Program-made: the position numbers and the translations under genes
Notes under the pieces: generated by a model
What the model saw: only the letters and a program-made list of their open reading frames with translations
Databases searched by the model: none
Told to the model about the DNA's origin: nothing
Source of the DNA: Leguminivora glycinivorella
Lineage: Eukaryota; Arthropoda; Insecta; Lepidoptera; Tortricidae
Length of the DNA stretch: 64,000 bases
NCBI RefSeq assembly: GCF_023078275.1
Contig: NC_062994.1
Span: 11,231,545 to 11,295,544 of the forward strand
Direction: 5' to 3'
Part shown: positions 47,401 through 50,193 of the stretch, one piece after another
How the letters are laid out: each line of letters starts with the position of its first letter
How positions within the stretch are numbered: position 1 is the first letter of the stretch

Positions 47401-50193
47401 TGTTACTTACAACTATGTTTTTATGATTTAGTGGATAACTAAATTTAGTTAAAACAACTCTGAATTCACAACTCAACTACGGTTTTTTTAACTTTATTGA
47501 AAAACAATTGTATTTATATTTTGACGCATAGGTTTCTCTTTTTTTAGCAGTTCCTTAAAAAACTACTAAAATAGGAGCTTATTATCCAATGGAATACGTA
47601 AGATCTTCATTAATTATTTATTTTGTTTATTCGGTAAATATTCGGCAATGCAACCGAATAATTCGGCCGAATACGAACAATTAAAAACTTGCCGAATATG
47701 CCGAATACCGAATATTCGGCTCTTCTCTATTAATAACTATTTTTTTTAATTATTTAACCAGCTTCTATTGAAAATTCCTTCTTACTGCCAAATCTGTTAC
47801 ACAGTTGTCTGTGGTTGGTCTCAAATGTGGTTTAAGATACGTTTAGATAAGAGACATATATAATACAGATTTACTTATCACAACGGAGTACAAAATACCT
47901 ATGTGTTTTCGACAGAGCGACCCGGAGGTGCCCTTGCGCGCGCCCGCGCCCGCGCAAGCCGCGCCCGCGCCCGCGCCCGCGCCTGCGCAGACGCAGCCGC
48001 GCCTCAGCAACGGCCACGCGCACCAGATCACCTCGCAACTCACACGTGAGTTTACACAAATTCTTACCCCCCTGTTCATAAACGTTCACTAAAGTTGTCC
48101 CTTTCCGACGTATTGGTGTGATAGAAAGGGACAAATGAAGAAGGGAGTTAGGCAAGAAGGAACGTCGGTGAGCGATTAATTAAACAAAAAATGTTACTCT
48201 GCCAAGACTACATCAGTTTTACTTTTATTTTGTTTTAGTAATTCATGGGTTCTGCCGTTAATGTGTTTAATTTAGAGTGTCAGTTTTTTTCTGTTTCAAT
48301 CTTTCTAAAAGAACTCAATTTGTCAGGTTGTAAGATTATTCTCTCGCGTGGCGTGCGGCAGTTTGTAAGTTTAATGTTCCCTTCGATGTCCCCTTAAACA
48401 CCCATTGTACACTTTAATGTATGCTCAAAAATATCAAGATTAAGATTTCCTCAGCCCAACATGTATGATCCTCAGCCCAACATGTATGATAAACTTTACA
48501 AGACCAGATCTTTGTTAAAAAAAAAACAGTAAGTAGATATTAGAACGAACTGTCACGTTTCATTATGTTACTAAGTTCCTGTTATCGCATGCCTTTTATT
48601 AATGCCTTAATGATTTGAAAGATTTGTTATGATTTTTAGATTTTTAACCTAAGAACAAGAACAGTTATTGAATGAGTCACATATAACCTAACCACAAAAT
48701 TAAATTAAAAAAAAAACCCCGACCGCAACATAGTAGACCGATTTTCATGAAACATGGCTAAGAACACTCCAGACTAACTTAGCTTTCAGACAAAAAAACT
48801 AAATCTAAATCGGTTCATCCGTTCGGGAGCTACGATGCCACAGACAGACACACACACAGACAGACAGACAGATACATCAAACTTCTAACACCCCGTCGTT
48901 TTTGCGTCGGGGGTTAAAAATGAAAATCGCAATTATTTTTATAGTACTTTCATTTTGAGAGACATCCAGAATTTGTAGATTTTATACAGCGAAAGGATGT
49001 GACAGTTATCTGTCAGCGTTTATAGAATTTGATGACAGTCGAGGTTCAAACCCTCAGGGTTTGAATGCCTCCTTATACACATAGTTTTAGGAAAGTAAAT
49101 TTAGAGTTACCGTTACCGTAATTTGACTTGTTTTGTTTGTCTGTTTGGTTTCCAGATCTCAAGGTGCTGGAACAGCTGCCGGGCACGCTGGCGCGCCTGG
49201 AGGCCGATGTAGCCGCGCTACGGAAGGCCGTGGAGGGCGAGCGGCTCATGAACGTAAGTTCTGGAGTTTGATAGATATTTCAGAGATACATAAGATGGTT
49301 CAGAGAGATTTCTGGATATTTTTTAACATATTGTATTGCAACTATGTTATATAGAAGCAAGAAAAGGAAAACTCAGTTGATATCATGTGATAAAATAGGC
49401 ATATATCCCTGCTTATTAATAAGTTCAACAGTTAGTACAGTTAAGCGTAAAATCTATCTAAAAATTTACTTTTTTCACATTCTGAATGTAGATTATGGCT
49501 TTAAGTTTATGTTATTAACACAAAAGCAATATTTTTGTAGAAATTTCATGCGTAATTGTCGTCATAAAACTGACAGTGAGTTAATTTTTGTTAACAACTT
49601 TTGCTAATTGGGGGGTCCCAAATTCTGAAAATGCCCAACTACGATTATGACTTTTATATTTAACAAGTGTAAGGTGGGGTCATTACAATTGGTGCCGTGA
49701 ACAGGATAATTTACAATATCCGCTTTATACCGATTCAATATTCTTTTTGAGAAATTTAAATGCGATCGAGAAGAAGATCAGCGACTATAATGGTTGCCTC
49801 ATAAAAATGTGTGGAAAAATATCAAATTAATTATTTAATTAATAAACGGTTGTACTCACGTTTTATATCGCGTTTGTTGCGACATGATTCGGGAGTCAGG
49901 GTCTCCTAGGAACCCATCTTCTGGCATATGTTGGTGCTCGCGGCGGCTACATTCCGTGCACTGCGCGCGCCGGCACTGCCAGGGCGGGGAAGCAATCCGC
50001 AGTCGAAGTTGTCGTGTAGAGTTCTGTTAGCGCGGCTATATCAAATTGATTTCATATTTTTGTTTTATTCTAGCAAAACCACGGCTGGCGGTGGCCCTGG
50101 CAGGAGCTGAGCCCTCCGACGTTGCTTCTGCTCGCCGCGTGGCCGTTCATCGCCTACAAGTTGGCCGGACGGTTCCAGAGACGCAACACGTAA
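13636..50193 (+). CDS. ACBD5: ACBD5-like acyl-CoA-binding protein, tail-anchored peroxisome-ER tether
   Basis: Exons: 13636-13696, 35388-35499, 40139-40220, 42724-42867, 45699-45781 (or to 45790), 46876-46938, 47916-48045, 49156-49253, 50074-50193. The ACB domain spans residues 1 to about 90: KFNAAVNVIRSLPK, FYSYFKQATEG, KWESWNKLGNM, EAMQAYVDEL. Ligand positions of classic ACBP are kept as Tyr34, Lys38, Lys60 and Tyr79; one Tyr is Phe37. Later come a FFAT-like motif (EYIDTVD after acidic DSED), an Ala-Pro linker, a short coiled coil, and a C-terminal anchor (LLLLAAWPFIAYKLAG) with basic tail RFQRRNT. Vertebrate ACBD5 has the same order and binds VAP proteins in the ER while anchored in peroxisomes. 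Exon 4 lacks one base needed for frame; with it the CDS is 903 nt (300 residues), as read it stops early in exon 5. Confidence 0.92.
13697..14408. other. Start of ACBD5 intron 1, nothing recognised
   Basis: Unique AT-rich sequence. First-intron enhancers are possible but no motif stands out. Confidence 0.5.
14409..14785 (-). repeat. Family C terminal-repeat element
   Basis: Inverse copy of 17262-17626 and 60446-60806: CCCTGTTTTTATTGAAATCC, TTAACCCTTACGGCTATCGA and ATACAGGATGGTTCCTGATA. With 17262-17626 it forms a ~365 bp inverted pair 2.5 kb apart. Confidence 0.75.
14786..15920. other. Intron 1, low-information stretch
   Basis: No gene. 15540-15730 (GGGGGCAAAGTTGTATTTTA, CGAGCGAAGCC, GCACCCGAGTGTAACACAAA) is echoed on the opposite strand at 20510-20650, so an old inverted repeat is likely. 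Confidence 0.4.
15921..16163 (+). mobile_element. Non-autonomous Helitron
   Basis: Starts TCCATACTAATATTATAAAT and ends GCGGGCAAAAGCTAG, between A (15920) and T (16164). Inverse relatives at 23102-23343 and 50288-50525. It contains GTGTCTGTTTGTTTGTCCG. Confidence 0.85.
16190..16404. mobile_element. Partial MITE, relative of 22304-22551
   Basis: CTAATTATGTGGTGCTTTAT, TCGTGCACTGCATAA and TAGGAAACTAGCCTATTC match the inverse of 22304-22420. A GC-rich piece (16300-16360, GGCGGCGTGGCGGAGGCG) of the 10833 MITE type is inserted. Confidence 0.6.
16712..17626 (+). mobile_element. Family C element interrupted by family D
   Basis: The left end ACACCGTGTTTTT (16712) continues at 17259 with TTGTTTTCCGTTAAATTCG and runs to CAATAAACAGGGTGT. 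The intact relative at 60446 reads ACACCGTGTTTTTTTG, so 16719-17258 is a later insertion into the T run. Confidence 0.75.
16719..17258 (+). repeat. Family D repeat with (CCGT)n
   Basis: Starts AGGGTTCCGTAGTCAACTAG and ends CACGCTCTTGGCCGG, with (CCGT)8 at 16759-16790. An inverse copy is at 56433-56982, a fragment at 21842-21992. Confidence 0.8.
17966..18297 (+). repeat. tRNA-derived SINE (family E)
   Basis: Head with a degenerate A box (GGTAAGAGCGTGCGACT) and B box (GGTTCGAACTTC), body TTTGCCAGTCGCTTTTCGGT, end GCCGTGGAAATGCCGGGATA. Copies at 26222-26497 and 22923-22992 (inverse). Confidence 0.85.
18325..18545 (+). repeat. Hairpin/(TGTC)n repeat, family A
   Basis: AACCCCCGACGCAAAAACGA at the left, TGTC run at 18367-18395, TACTATGTCGCGGTCGGGG at the right. 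Confidence 0.85.
18546..19134. other. Intron 1, no supported feature
   Basis: A weak B-box-like GGTTCGATTACC at 18683 suggests an old SINE, without a partner here. Confidence 0.4.
19135..19290 (+). repeat. Family A repeat, hairpin end missing
   Basis: Starts in the TGTCTGTC run, then GGCATCGTAACTCCAGAACG and GCCATGTTTCGTGAGAATCG. Confidence 0.7.
19390..19637 (-). repeat. Family A repeat
   Basis: Inverse orientation: AACCACAAAATTAAAATTTT at the left, CCCCATCGTTTTTGCGTGGG at the right. Confidence 0.8.
19685..20005 (+). mobile_element. Candidate solo LTR with promoter elements
   Basis: A block much richer in GC than its surroundings starts TGTTAACGCCCTGACTGG. It has two CCAAT boxes (19743, 19778), a TATA box CTATAAAAGC (19826) and an ATTAAA about 100 nt later, the layout of an LTR (U3, R, U5). 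The right edge is not certain and no second LTR or gag/pol is present. A retrotransposon LTR is more likely than a gene promoter because no ORF follows. Confidence 0.4.
20006..20848. other. Intron 1, no gene
   Basis: Holds a 12-bp inverted repeat GATATATCTTGA/TCAAGATATATC near 20030-20056, and two similar blocks (20270-20360 and 20655-20750, AAGTAATTTCATACAAATTT) forming a direct repeat. Confidence 0.5.
20849..21105 (+). repeat. Family A repeat with long TGTC run
   Basis: Complete: AACCCCTGACGCAAAAACGA to GCGGTCGGGGGTTTTTCAA, microsatellite at 20891-20960. Confidence 0.85.
21113..21285. repeat. Two family A ends joined head to head
   Basis: A plus-oriented hairpin end (21113-21180) meets a minus-oriented one (21181-21285), giving TGTC run, then ACAG run, a 170-bp imperfect palindrome. 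Confidence 0.75.
21560..22080. repeat. Composite of Helitron scraps, family B tail and family D fragment
   Basis: 21718-21770 is a family B 3' end (GGCGTGATTGTATGTATG). 21771-21841 and 21990-22070 are Helitron body (GTTTGTTTGTCTGTCTTTCA, GGAGCGACGAAATGACGTG, CAGTTGAAGGGATG). 21842-21992 is a family D fragment inserted between them, flanked by partial duplication of ACGGAGCGAC and ATGACGTGTTTTT. Confidence 0.6.
22149..22166 (+). promoter_or_regulatory. LTR-element primer binding site, tRNA-His type
   Basis: TGGTGCCGTGACCAGGAT equals the reverse complement of the last 18 nt of insect tRNA-His including CCA. It follows TTACATTT, a plausible LTR end. Same site at 30039, 36053 and 49690. Confidence 0.6.
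22209..22712 (+). repeat. Family B repeat split by a MITE
   Basis: 22209-22303 holds CCCGTGTGGTGACGGGTTAA; the remainder 22552-22712 holds TTGTGGCGTAGGCGAGAGGC and the (TGTA)n tail. Confidence 0.8.
22304..22551. mobile_element. MITE inserted in family B
   Basis: Ends TAGGCTAGTTTCCTAC and GTAGGAAACTAGCCTA are perfect inverted repeats; it splits the family B copy. Partial relative at 16190-16404. Confidence 0.75.
22923..22992 (-). repeat. Family E SINE 3' fragment
   Basis: CATCCTCTTTGCGTTATCCC, GGCATTCGCCATGGCTCA and GGGGTCCGCTTTGACAAC are the reverse complement of the SINE end at 18230-18297. Confidence 0.8.
23102..23343 (-). mobile_element. Non-autonomous Helitron
   Basis: Minus strand runs from TCCATACTAATATAATAG to GCCGCGGACAAAAGCTAG, between A (plus 23344 T) and T (plus 23101 A). 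Relative of 15921-16163. Confidence 0.85.
23626..23887. mobile_element. Near-perfect palindromic MITE, TA-flanked
   Basis: CAGGGTGCCCGGTAATTAAT and its complement, flanked by TA (23624-23625, 23888-23889). The arms are about 120 bp and almost identical, with a short AT spacer. The 95-codon plus-strand ORF across it is a by-product of the palindrome. Confidence 0.85.
24000..24639. other. Intron 1, nothing recognised
   Basis: No repeat partner in the window and no convincing ORF. Confidence 0.4.
24640..25185 (-). repeat. Family B repeat split by family A
   Basis: 24640-24765 and 25058-25185 together make a minus family B copy, with a duplicated 24665-24705 segment (GGGGTAGGC twice). The family A insert lies at 24766-25057. 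Confidence 0.8.
24766..25057 (-). repeat. Family A repeat inserted in family B, longest microsatellite
   Basis: Runs from AAATTAAAATTTTGAAAAAA to GCGTCGGGGGTTAAAAA with ACAG units at 24920-25012. ORFs reading CLSVCLSVCLSV are this microsatellite. Confidence 0.85.
25378..25620 (-). repeat. Family A repeat
   Basis: AACCTAGCCACAAAATTAAA to CGCGTCGGGGGTTATAA; a GACCGC duplication near 25420. Confidence 0.85.
25905..26160 (+). repeat. Family A repeat
   Basis: AACCCCCGACGCAAAAACGA, TGTC run 25950-26010, GTCGCAGTCGGGG. A CCAG duplication near 26096. Confidence 0.85.
26222..26497 (+). repeat. tRNA-derived SINE (family E)
   Basis: GGAAGCGCTGGTAGCGGTAC, B box GGTTCGAACCC, CAGTCGCTTTTCGGTGAAGG, GAGCCGTGGCAAATGCCGGG. 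Confidence 0.85.
26540..26845 (-). repeat. Interspersed repeat, partner at 35758-36000
   Basis: The minus strand (AAATAGGCCTTTGAGGCATT, GGATACTGGCGACATTCCTC, ACCAGACGCTTCGCGACTTC) resembles 35758-36000. It explains the 136-codon ORF on the minus strand, which shows no known domain. Confidence 0.6.
26935..27180 (+). repeat. Family A repeat
   Basis: AACTCCCGACGCAAAAACGA to GCGGTCGGGGGTTTTTTCAA; TGTC run 26982-27032. Confidence 0.85.
27222..27422 (+). repeat. 200-bp repeat (family G)
   Basis: AGAGGTGCGTTCCTATTAGC, GTAACTGTGAGGTAACCGAG, GGGGAGCGGGAGTGGCC and a TATTATACTGTG end. Copies at 35145, 40898 and (inverse) 42484. Confidence 0.8.
27649..27850 (+). repeat. tRNA-derived SINE (family F)
   Basis: A box TGGCGCAGTCGGTAGTGACC, B box GGTTCGAATCCC (27693), then ACAAGCCTTCTTGAGCTTAC and an ATTTATATTTATA tail. 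The anticodon region does not fold as a tRNA. 3' parts recur at 40480-40690 and 60345-60430 (inverse). Confidence 0.85.
27862..28205 (-). repeat. Family B repeat with an internal (CAATT)n-bearing insert
   Basis: Minus copy from the TGTA tail side (ATACAATCACGCCTGTATCC) to CTTAACCCGTCACCACAC. Between CGCCACAATT and AATTTAACCC lies an insert at about 28027-28113 (five ATTCA units, then GAGCTGGGCTCTTGTCGGTG). Confidence 0.75.
28206..28963. other. Intron 1, unassigned reading frames
   Basis: A 124-codon frame runs on the minus strand (28867-28493) with no domain I recognise, no partner in the window and no splice context. It may be part of an unrecognised transposon. Confidence 0.35.
28972..29683. 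mobile_element. hAT element with long inverted ends and transposase remnant
   Basis: Ends TAGGCTTGGGACTTTTGGAT and complement, arms ~115 bp, with exact 8-bp duplications GTTATGTC (28964-28971, 29684-29691). Inside, 29358-29552 encodes a decayed zinc finger. Confidence 0.88.
29358..29552 (+). pseudogene. Decayed BED-type zinc finger of a hAT transposase
   Basis: MNNFTTCEIKSWLEPYQELK, then FCSLCDVHFKAGKK in frame. The His-x5-His half (NHIKSVSH) is in the next frame from 29482, so a frameshift splits the finger. Cys-x2-Cys...His DNA-binding fingers open many hAT transposases. The catalytic part is gone. Confidence 0.6.
29710..30000 (+). repeat. Probable LINE-derived block
   Basis: CCCACCTGATGGAAAGTGAC, GAATGAAAGGTAGGTCGACA and CCCACGCCTGGTTGTCCGGT; phrases common in insect LINE tails, but no second copy here. 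Confidence 0.4.
30039..30056 (+). promoter_or_regulatory. LTR-element primer binding site, tRNA-His type
   Basis: Exact TGGTGCCGTGACCAGGAT after TTTACAATT. No LTR element body follows. Confidence 0.6.
30370..30608 (-). repeat. Family A repeat
   Basis: AACCTAACCACAAAATTAAA to GCGTCGGGGGTTAAAAAA; short ACAG run at 30536-30565. Confidence 0.85.
30700..32517 (+). mobile_element. 5'-truncated jockey-type LINE with (TTTCA)n tail
   Basis: Begins abruptly inside the reverse transcriptase (VFEKLMLNDLLGH) and ends AATAAATATTTCATTTTCAT with pentamer repeats. It interrupts CACGTGTA|TCGTACAAC (30692-30699 and 32518 on), a phrase seen intact near 9261. The 3' 280 bp recur inverted at 44082-44358. Confidence 0.88.
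30703..32011 (+). pseudogene. LINE reverse transcriptase ORF with a frameshift
   Basis: First frame (30703 to about 30935) carries KQFGFTRGRSTTDAA and LSKAFDCVDH (motif A). The second frame, open from 30902 to TAG at 32011, carries LGVPQGSILGPFLF (motif B), FADD (motif C catalytic, 31154-31165), FLGLTLDKNLQW and a C-terminal thumb-like region (YFHSVMSYGILVWGK, LQKKAIRSIYNL). A one-base shift near 30905-30935 disrupts the ORF. No endonuclease domain remains. It copied its RNA into target DNA when active; this copy is dead. Confidence 0.85.
32705..32868 (-). repeat. Family A repeat, right end missing
   Basis: CACAGCTTTCAAATAAAAAA to GCGTCGGGGGTTAAAAAAT. Confidence 0.8.
33127..33473. mobile_element. 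MITE with ~90-bp inverted ends, TA-flanked
   Basis: CAGAGTGGGGCCTGTAACAA at both ends, continuing CTTATACTGATCAACATTTG; TA at 33125-33126 and 33474-33475. Tc1/mariner type, no ORF. Confidence 0.85.
33476..34215. other. Intron 1, AT-rich, nothing recognised
   Basis: No paired repeat and no credible ORF. Confidence 0.5.
34218..34465 (+). repeat. Family A repeat
   Basis: AATTCCCGACGCAAAAACGA with an internal GACGTGTAAAGACACGTC duplication, to GCGATCGGGGTTTTTTTTTT. Confidence 0.85.
34655..35043 (-). repeat. Family A repeat split by foreign sequence
   Basis: 34655-34800 (CAGACCGATTTTCATGAAAC, GAGCTACGATGCCACAAACA) and 34995-35043 (CACACAGACAGACATAGAAC, CGTCGTTTTTGCGTCGGGG) flank about 190 bp of unassigned sequence. 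Confidence 0.65.
35145..35342 (+). repeat. Family G repeat just before ACBD5 exon 2
   Basis: AAGAGGCGCGTTCCTAGCAC to CTTTATTATACTGT; ends 45 bp from the splice acceptor. Confidence 0.8.
35388..35499 (+). CDS. ACBD5: ACBD5 exon 2: acyl-CoA-binding core
   Basis: 112 nt, phase 1 in and phase 2 out, between acceptor TTCCAG and donor GTACAA. It encodes GSYQPSNELMLRFYSYFK, QATEGPC and KPGFWDVVNR. YSYFKQAT corresponds to the ligand-binding helix 2 of ACBP (Tyr34 and Lys38 kept). A copy of a roughly 200 bp repeat ends only about 45 bp before the acceptor. Confidence 0.95.
35629..36000 (+). repeat. Family H tail and partner of 26540-26845
   Basis: 35629-35758 matches 980-1087 and ends (ACT)n; 35758-36000 (AAATAGGCCCTTGAGGCATT, TTACGTCAACCAGACGCTTC) matches the minus strand of 26540-26845. 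Confidence 0.6.
36053..36070 (+). promoter_or_regulatory. LTR-element primer binding site, tRNA-His type
   Basis: Exact TGGTGCCGTGACCAGGAT after GTCATACT. Confidence 0.55.
36130..36346 (-). repeat. Family A repeat, little microsatellite
   Basis: TAACCACAAAATTAAAATTT to GCGTCGGGAGTTAAAAA. Confidence 0.85.
36347..36904. other. Intron 2, nothing recognised
   Basis: One near-palindrome (AATTCGCGAAATCACGTGTAA ... ACGTGAATTCGCGAATT, 36462-36506) is the only structure seen. Confidence 0.5.
36905..37060 (+). repeat. Partner of 9300-9445
   Basis: TAGTCTGGCTCTGTCGCGCC, AATACGCAAGAGCGATAGAG, TTATCGTGAGCGTTT. Confidence 0.7.
37105..38230. mobile_element. piggyBac-like element with repeated internal hairpins
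   Basis: Ends CCCTTAATTTGGCAAAGTCC and CTCTGCCAAATTAAGGG between TTAA tetramers (37101-37104, 38231-38234). Variants of the end motif TTTGGCAGNGTCCGC...GCGGAC recur at about 37462, 37502, 38031 and 38070, each a small hairpin. No transposase. Different family from 6749-7267. Confidence 0.85.
38275..38547 (-). repeat. Family A repeat
   Basis: AACCTAACTACAAAATTAAA to GCGTCGGGGGTTAAAAA; ACAG run 38438-38510. Confidence 0.85.
38558..38959. mobile_element. MITE with ACTCTTA ends
   Basis: ACTCTTAAGTGCGTTTCCAC, then ATTATCCGATCCGATATCGG, inverted at 38915-38959 (CCGATATCGGATTGGATAAT, GTCTAAGAGT). The middle is AT-rich. Confidence 0.7.
38954..39048 (+). repeat. Partner of 9994-10088
   Basis: AGAGTGAACAAGCATCTTCT, GGGCGAGCTCACTCCATCGT, GTCTGTGGCCAAGAGTAAGC. 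Confidence 0.65.
39222..39391. mobile_element. GC-rich MITE
   Basis: CATTGGTCTAAGCGCGACAG and GGTGAGCG at the left are inverted at 39350-39391 (CGCTCACCGCTGTCGCGGGT, GACCAATG). Confidence 0.6.
39490..39814. mobile_element. CG-rich palindromic MITE with internal repeats
   Basis: AAGCCAAGGATACACTAGGG and complement as ends (~45-bp arms). Inside, CGCGATGTCGCCAGATATGT and GTCAGGCGAA recur in tandem (39630-39665 and 39715-39745). Confidence 0.75.
39852..40083 (+). repeat. Family A repeat, ends 55 bp before ACBD5 exon 3
   Basis: TTTTTAACCCCCGACGCAAA to TTTTTTGGTTAGGTTAT. Confidence 0.85.
40139..40220 (+). CDS. ACBD5: ACBD5 exon 3: ACB helices 3-4
   Basis: 82 nt completing an Arg codon, then 27 codons AKWESWNKLGNMSQTEAM...AYVDELHK; donor GTATAC. 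Lys60 of AKW and Tyr79 of AYV are the remaining acyl-CoA contacts of the ACBP family. The exon leaves in phase 0. A hairpin/(TGTC)n repeat ends about 55 bp upstream. Confidence 0.95.
40314..40447. mobile_element. TA-flanked hairpin MITE
   Basis: CAGTCAGTAGCAGAAGTTCC and GGGCAAGGTGTTCA, inverted at the other end; TA at 40312-40313 and 40448-40449. Confidence 0.8.
40480..40690 (-). repeat. Family F SINE, 5' head missing
   Basis: The minus strand matches 27710-27850: GTGCTCATCACACAAATAAA, GGTAAGCTCAAGAAGGCTTG. Confidence 0.75.
40898..41104 (+). repeat. Family G repeat
   Basis: ATATGAAAGAGGCGCGTTCC to CTCTTTATTATACTGTGGTA. The upstream GACACTGGCG is also found at the inverse copy 42484-42655, so the family unit may be longer. 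Confidence 0.8.
41200..41460 (-). repeat. Family A repeat, rearranged
   Basis: CCCCGACCGCGACATAGTAG to ACTCTCGACTAA, then a foreign block (GTCGCGCGACCGTCGCCGTC), the microsatellite, and pieces in altered order to CGTCGAGGGTTAAAAA. Confidence 0.65.
41461..42483. other. Intron 3, nothing recognised
   Basis: Mostly AT-rich unique sequence, no ORF over 60 codons with support. Confidence 0.45.
42484..42640 (-). repeat. Family G repeat, inverse, partial
   Basis: GTATAATAAAGAGTACTATT, ACAGTATGGCCACTCCCGCT, AACAGTCGACCTGTCATATT, CGCGCCTCTTTCATATATTT. It ends about 80 bp before exon 4. Confidence 0.75.
42724..42867 (+). CDS. ACBD5: ACBD5 exon 4, apparently one base short
   Basis: 144 nt from acceptor CCATTCCAG to donor GTTAGT (42868). 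It begins IVETMSYSSDVASFL, equivalent to the end of the ACB domain, then an acidic run DDEDEEFPNRDLELV and VLRRVRS. As read it ends in phase 0 (SNITLLS), but exon 5 is open only in phase 1. Decayed downstream copies of this exon have CTCCGA where this copy has CTCGA (42847-42850). With the extra C the end becomes VRSEHNTPI plus one base, which fits exon 5. Confidence 0.88.
42938..43424 (+). repeat. Insert between exon 4 and its first decayed copy
   Basis: 42938-43070 matches 470-598 (GGCCCGCCTGATGTAAAGCG, ATGTCACATGCGCGTTGCCA). The rest to 43424 has no partner here but shows CATTCGCTATGCCCTACCTC and looks repetitive. It separates copy 1 and copy 2 of the exon-4 array. Confidence 0.5.
43425..43575 (+). 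pseudogene. Decayed exon-4 copy 2
   Basis: GAAGACGAGTTCCCCAACC, then GATCTGGAGCTGGTG and TTCTACGTACTATCGGTTTG repeat the 3' half of exon 4 and its donor; the match runs on into intron sequence (TATTTTATTCCTTATCATGTG, then CAGACTTCGAAAGCG). The 5' half with the acceptor is absent and the VRRVRS stretch is deleted, so it should not be spliced in. Confidence 0.8.
44004..44430. mobile_element. Harbinger-like MITE in decayed exon copy 3
   Basis: Left AGGCCCATTTAGACGG and right CCGTCTAAATCAGGCC are inverted ends, followed by CTCGCATACGA on each side; flanking TAA is duplicated (target GAGCATAACACTCC). A related end is at 50655-50735 after TTA. It contains the LINE tail 44082-44358. Confidence 0.75.
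44082..44358 (-). mobile_element. 5'-truncated LINE tail, same family as 30700-32517
   Basis: Reverse complement of about 32240-32517: TTCATCAAAGAATATGAG, GCCCGCCGAGTTTCTTGTCG, GGGGGGTATCCACTATGGGA and the TTTCA tail. Dead on arrival, inserted in the Harbinger MITE. Confidence 0.85.
44530..44690 (+). pseudogene. Decayed exon-4 copy 4
   Basis: AAGGTCCGCTCCGAACACAA and CACTCCTATCGGTTAGTATT, followed by CTCACCATGTTC and CGAATGGTATTTGACGCAGC, repeat the exon-4 end, donor and downstream intron. It too has CTCCGA. The front part is too diverged to read as protein. Confidence 0.78.
44690..45180 (+). pseudogene. Decayed exon-4 copy 5, split by a SINE-like insert
   Basis: GATTTGAAGCAGGATAAGAT, TTCTCCAAACACAACACTCC and, beyond the insert 44809-45065, CTATCGGTTGGTATAAC and CTCACCATGTGC. 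The insert duplicated the 12 bases AACACTCCTATC of the exon copy. Confidence 0.75.
44809..45065 (+). mobile_element. Full-length family B SINE-like element with 12-bp TSD
   Basis: CCCGTTCCCGTGTGGTGACG to GTATGTATATATGTATGTATG, flanked by AACACTCCTATC at 44797-44808 and 45066-45077. The TSD length and simple-repeat tail indicate LINE-driven retroposition. No A or B box seen. Confidence 0.85.
45180..45290 (+). pseudogene. Decayed exon-4 copy 6
   Basis: GAGAAGTTCCCCAACTGAGA, CCTGGAACTGGTAAC, GGGGACATTCTGCACGGGGT and CTATCGGCTAGTG echo exon 4 with an in-frame TGA and a changed donor. This is the last recognisable unit of the array. Confidence 0.7.
45342..45449 (+). mobile_element. 108-bp LINE tail with (ATC)n and 12-bp TSD
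   Basis: Flanked by CATGGATGTTTT (45330-45341, 45450-45461). The plus strand reads DLETVAQDREKWK before a stop and (CAT)n, the usual end of an RTE/CR1-like ORF. Confidence 0.75.
45699..45781 (+). CDS. ACBD5: ACBD5 exon 5: Ser-rich linker and FFAT-like motif
   Basis: Opened in phase 1, the only frame without an early stop, it encodes SRSVSGASSPVPRARHDSED and then EYIDTVD. The last seven residues (45761-45781) match the FFAT pattern E-aromatic-x-D-[A/T]-x-[D/E] with acidic residues upstream. Two donors are possible: GTTAGT at 45782 or GTACGT at 45791, the latter adding VSI; both leave phase 0. In phase 0 the exon hits TGA at its fifth codon. Confidence 0.88.
46298..46572. mobile_element. MITE with GGGCATTTTCAGAA ends
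   Basis: GGGCATTTTCAGAATTTGG at the left and CCCAAATTCTGAAAATGCCC at the right, both followed by a poly-C/G and AACTCGCTCAGTTTTGTGAC arms. Confidence 0.75.
46876..46938 (+). CDS. ACBD5: ACBD5 exon 6: small linker exon
   Basis: 63 nt, phase 0 both ends, between AACAG and GTAAGT, encoding WSQVDADTGQPGG and LATVDVNV. It is open and correctly phased but has no domain. A second acceptor nine bases later (TCAG at 46882-46885) would drop three residues. Its last bases (GTCGATGTTA plus donor) resemble those of exon 5. It could be a cassette exon. Confidence 0.7.
47243..47729. mobile_element. hAT MITE, iterated ATTCGGCCGAA motif
   Basis: TAGAGATGGGCCGAATA and ATTCGGCTCTTCTCTA ends with exact 8-bp duplications TTAATAAC (47235-47242, 47730-47737). 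Many copies of ATTCGGCCGAA cluster at both ends. Confidence 0.88.
47916..48045 (+). CDS. ACBD5: ACBD5 exon 7: Ala-Pro repeat linker
   Basis: 130 nt, phase 0 in, phase 1 out, donor GTGAGT. It encodes SDPEVPLR, then an Ala-Pro repeat (APAPAQAAPAPAPAPAQ), then TQPRLSNGHAHQITSQLT. The repeat is built on a GC-rich CGCGCC-type tandem (47938-47990), unlike the AT-rich surroundings; a stiff, extended spacer between the FFAT-like motif and the membrane anchor would suit a tether. Length may vary between alleles. Minus-strand ORFs over it are antisense shadows. Confidence 0.9.
48680..48920 (-). repeat. Family A repeat
   Basis: AACCTAACCACAAAATTAAA to GCGTCGGGGGTTAAAAAT. Confidence 0.85.
49156..49253 (+). 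CDS. ACBD5: ACBD5 exon 8: short coiled coil
   Basis: 98 nt, phase 1 in and 0 out, donor GTAAGT. It encodes HLKVLEQLPGTLARLEADVA and ALRKAVEGERLMN, with Leu/Val at heptad spacing. Vertebrate ACBD5 has a coiled coil at the same place, just before the membrane segment. Confidence 0.93.
49435..49636. mobile_element. Partial copy of the 46298 MITE
   Basis: AATTTACTTTTTTCACATTC, GAAATTTCATGCGTAATTGT and CCCAAATTCTGAAAATGCCC match 46390-46572; the left end is missing. Confidence 0.75.
49690..49707 (+). promoter_or_regulatory. LTR-element primer binding site, tRNA-His type, one mismatch
   Basis: TGGTGCCGTGAACAGGAT after CATTACAAT; one base differs from the other three. Confidence 0.5.

Noticed and set aside
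47843..48155. Two minus-strand ORFs rich in Gly/Arg or Cys/Ala
   Set aside because: Antisense of ACBD5 exon 7, open because of its GC-rich tandem.
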